Of a stretch of DNA of 5,494 nt, positions 4,903 to 5,494 are shown piece after piece. The DNA is from Bacteroidales bacterium UBA4417. GTDB taxonomy: Bacteria > Bacteroidota > Bacteroidia > Bacteroidales > UBA4417. The notes beneath the pieces are model-generated. The model was not told the origin of the DNA. It searched no databases and was given only the letters and a program-made list of their open reading frames with translations. Made by a program: the position numbers and the translations under genes. Each line of letters starts with the position of its first letter. The first letter of the stretch is position 1. The stretch covers positions 480 through 5,973 of the forward strand of contig DGQJ01000347.1 of the NCBI GenBank assembly GCA_002389705.1, given 5' to 3'.

Positions 4903-5494
4903 CCATACTGGTTTTTTTATCACATCCCGCACAGTTTCTGTTTTACAAAAACCCGGTGCAACGTCTACGGGATAAGGGACATCATGTGTTTGTTGTTATC
5001 AAAACCAAGGACGTACTCAAGGAATTGCTTGAAGAAGCAGGATGGGACTATATTGTTATCCGTCAGAAAAAAAGGGTTAAATCGTATTTATCTTTTTTTC
5101 AGAACCTTGTTTTACGCGATTACAGAATTTACGTTGCAGCGCGGATCATAAAGCCCGACTTACTGATGGGCAGTGATGCAAGCGTGACCCATGTCGGCAA
5201 ATTGCTTGATATCCCATGTATTACAACACTAGAGGATGATTACCCGGTGATAAAAAATCTTGCCCGGCTCACGTACCCTTTTACAACGCATATACTTACC
5301 CCCGAACCCTGCAATGTCGGGAACTGGCAACATAAAAAAATTGCATTTAAGGGATATATGAAATTGTCCTATTTGCACCCCTCGGTGTTTAAGCCAGACA
5401 AGTCGTTGATATCTCCCGCTGCAGGTGAGCCTTTTTTCCTTATCCGGCTCTCGGGGCTGGAAGCGCATCACGACTTTGGCGTAAAAGGGATAGG
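4899..5494 (+). CDS. DUF354 domain-containing protein, GT-B-like (3'-partial)
   Basis: The frame stays open from the ATG at 4899 to the window end, 198 complete codons, starting M-T-I-L-V-F-L-S-H-P-A-Q-F-L-F-Y-K-N. It resembles DUF354 proteins (PF04007), about 350 residues with a GT-B-type fold related to UDP-GlcNAc 2-epimerase and of no established function. Supporting stretches are the H-P-A near the N-terminus (9-11) followed by K-N-P-V-Q-R-L-R-D-K-G-H-H-V (17-30), P-D-L-L-M-G-S-D-A-S (88-97), the T-L-E-D-D segment (112-116), the F-K-G-Y-M-K-L-S-Y-L-H-P-S-V-F-K-P-D block (about 151-168), and L-I-R-L-S-G-L-E-A-H-H-D-F-G-V-K-G-I at the visible end. The start codon overlaps the wbuX stop as ATGA, so the two are likely translationally coupled. 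Probable roles are glycosyl transfer or sugar-nucleotide modification, which is inference. The C-terminal half is outside the window. Confidence 0.85.
   Translation, partial: MTILVFLSHPAQFLFYKNPVQRLRDKGHHVFVVIKTKDVLKELLEEAGWDYIVIRQKKRVKSYLSFFQNLVLRDYRIYVAARIIKPDLLMGSDASVTHVGKLLDIPCITTLEDDYPVIKNLARLTYPFTTHILTPEPCNVGNWQHKKIAFKGYMKLSYLHPSVFKPDKSLISPAAGEPFFLIRLSGLEAHHDFGVKGI

Overview
The window looks like part of a surface-polysaccharide (O-antigen or capsule type) biosynthesis locus of a member of the Bacteroidota. This rests on the resemblance of every protein to Bacteroidota polysaccharide-locus families as I remember them, on the absence of convincing Shine-Dalgarno sequences before the starts, on one good match to the Bacteroidota -7 promoter element (TAnnTTTG), and on spacers filled with short-period repeats. 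I ran no searches, so the phylum is an inference. All recognisable genes lie on the + strand.

Layout: (1) 1-1080, the C-terminal part of a polytopic membrane protein of the GT-C / dolichyl-phosphate-mannose mannosyltransferase type, cut by the window start. (2) 1081-1185, a spacer with a small GTGCATA heptamer repeat and a candidate promoter. (3) 1186-2136, a GT4-family (GT-B fold) glycosyltransferase with a GTG start. (4) 2137-2262, a spacer with an imperfect inverted repeat built of octamers; its right arm has created a false upstream start for the next gene. (5) 2263-2874, a HisH-type glutamine amidotransferase (WbuY). (6) 2877-3641, a HisF-like protein (WbuZ) only 2 bases downstream. (7) 3642-3744, a spacer with an eight-unit CCTTTAA heptamer array ending 2 bases before the next start. 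(8) 3745-4902, a WbuX/WbpG/PseA-type N-acetyl-sugar amidotransferase. (9) 4899 to the window end, the N-terminal part of a DUF354 protein overlapping wbuX by 4 bases.

How the genes work together: HisH-HisF-WbuX trios occur in saccharide loci, where the amidotransferase converts an N-acetyl group on a sugar into an acetamidino group. The HisH-like glutaminase is thought to release ammonia, and the HisF-like barrel to pass it on. The sequence supports that reading. The glutaminase triad is intact. The HisF homologue keeps the four charged residues that form the ammonia gate in true HisF but has lost the first catalytic Asp (D11 to Leu). No histidine biosynthesis genes flank the pair. The GT4 enzyme probably adds a sugar to the growing repeat unit, and the membrane protein probably acts on a lipid-linked sugar or glycan. 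The DUF354 protein is GT-B-like, of unknown function, and apparently translationally coupled to wbuX.

The points most worth a second look are the loss of three of the four expected N-terminal cysteines in WbuX, the gate-kept/catalysis-lost pattern in WbuZ, the coupled DUF354 gene, and the three spacers that each carry a different 7- or 8-bp-period repeat.
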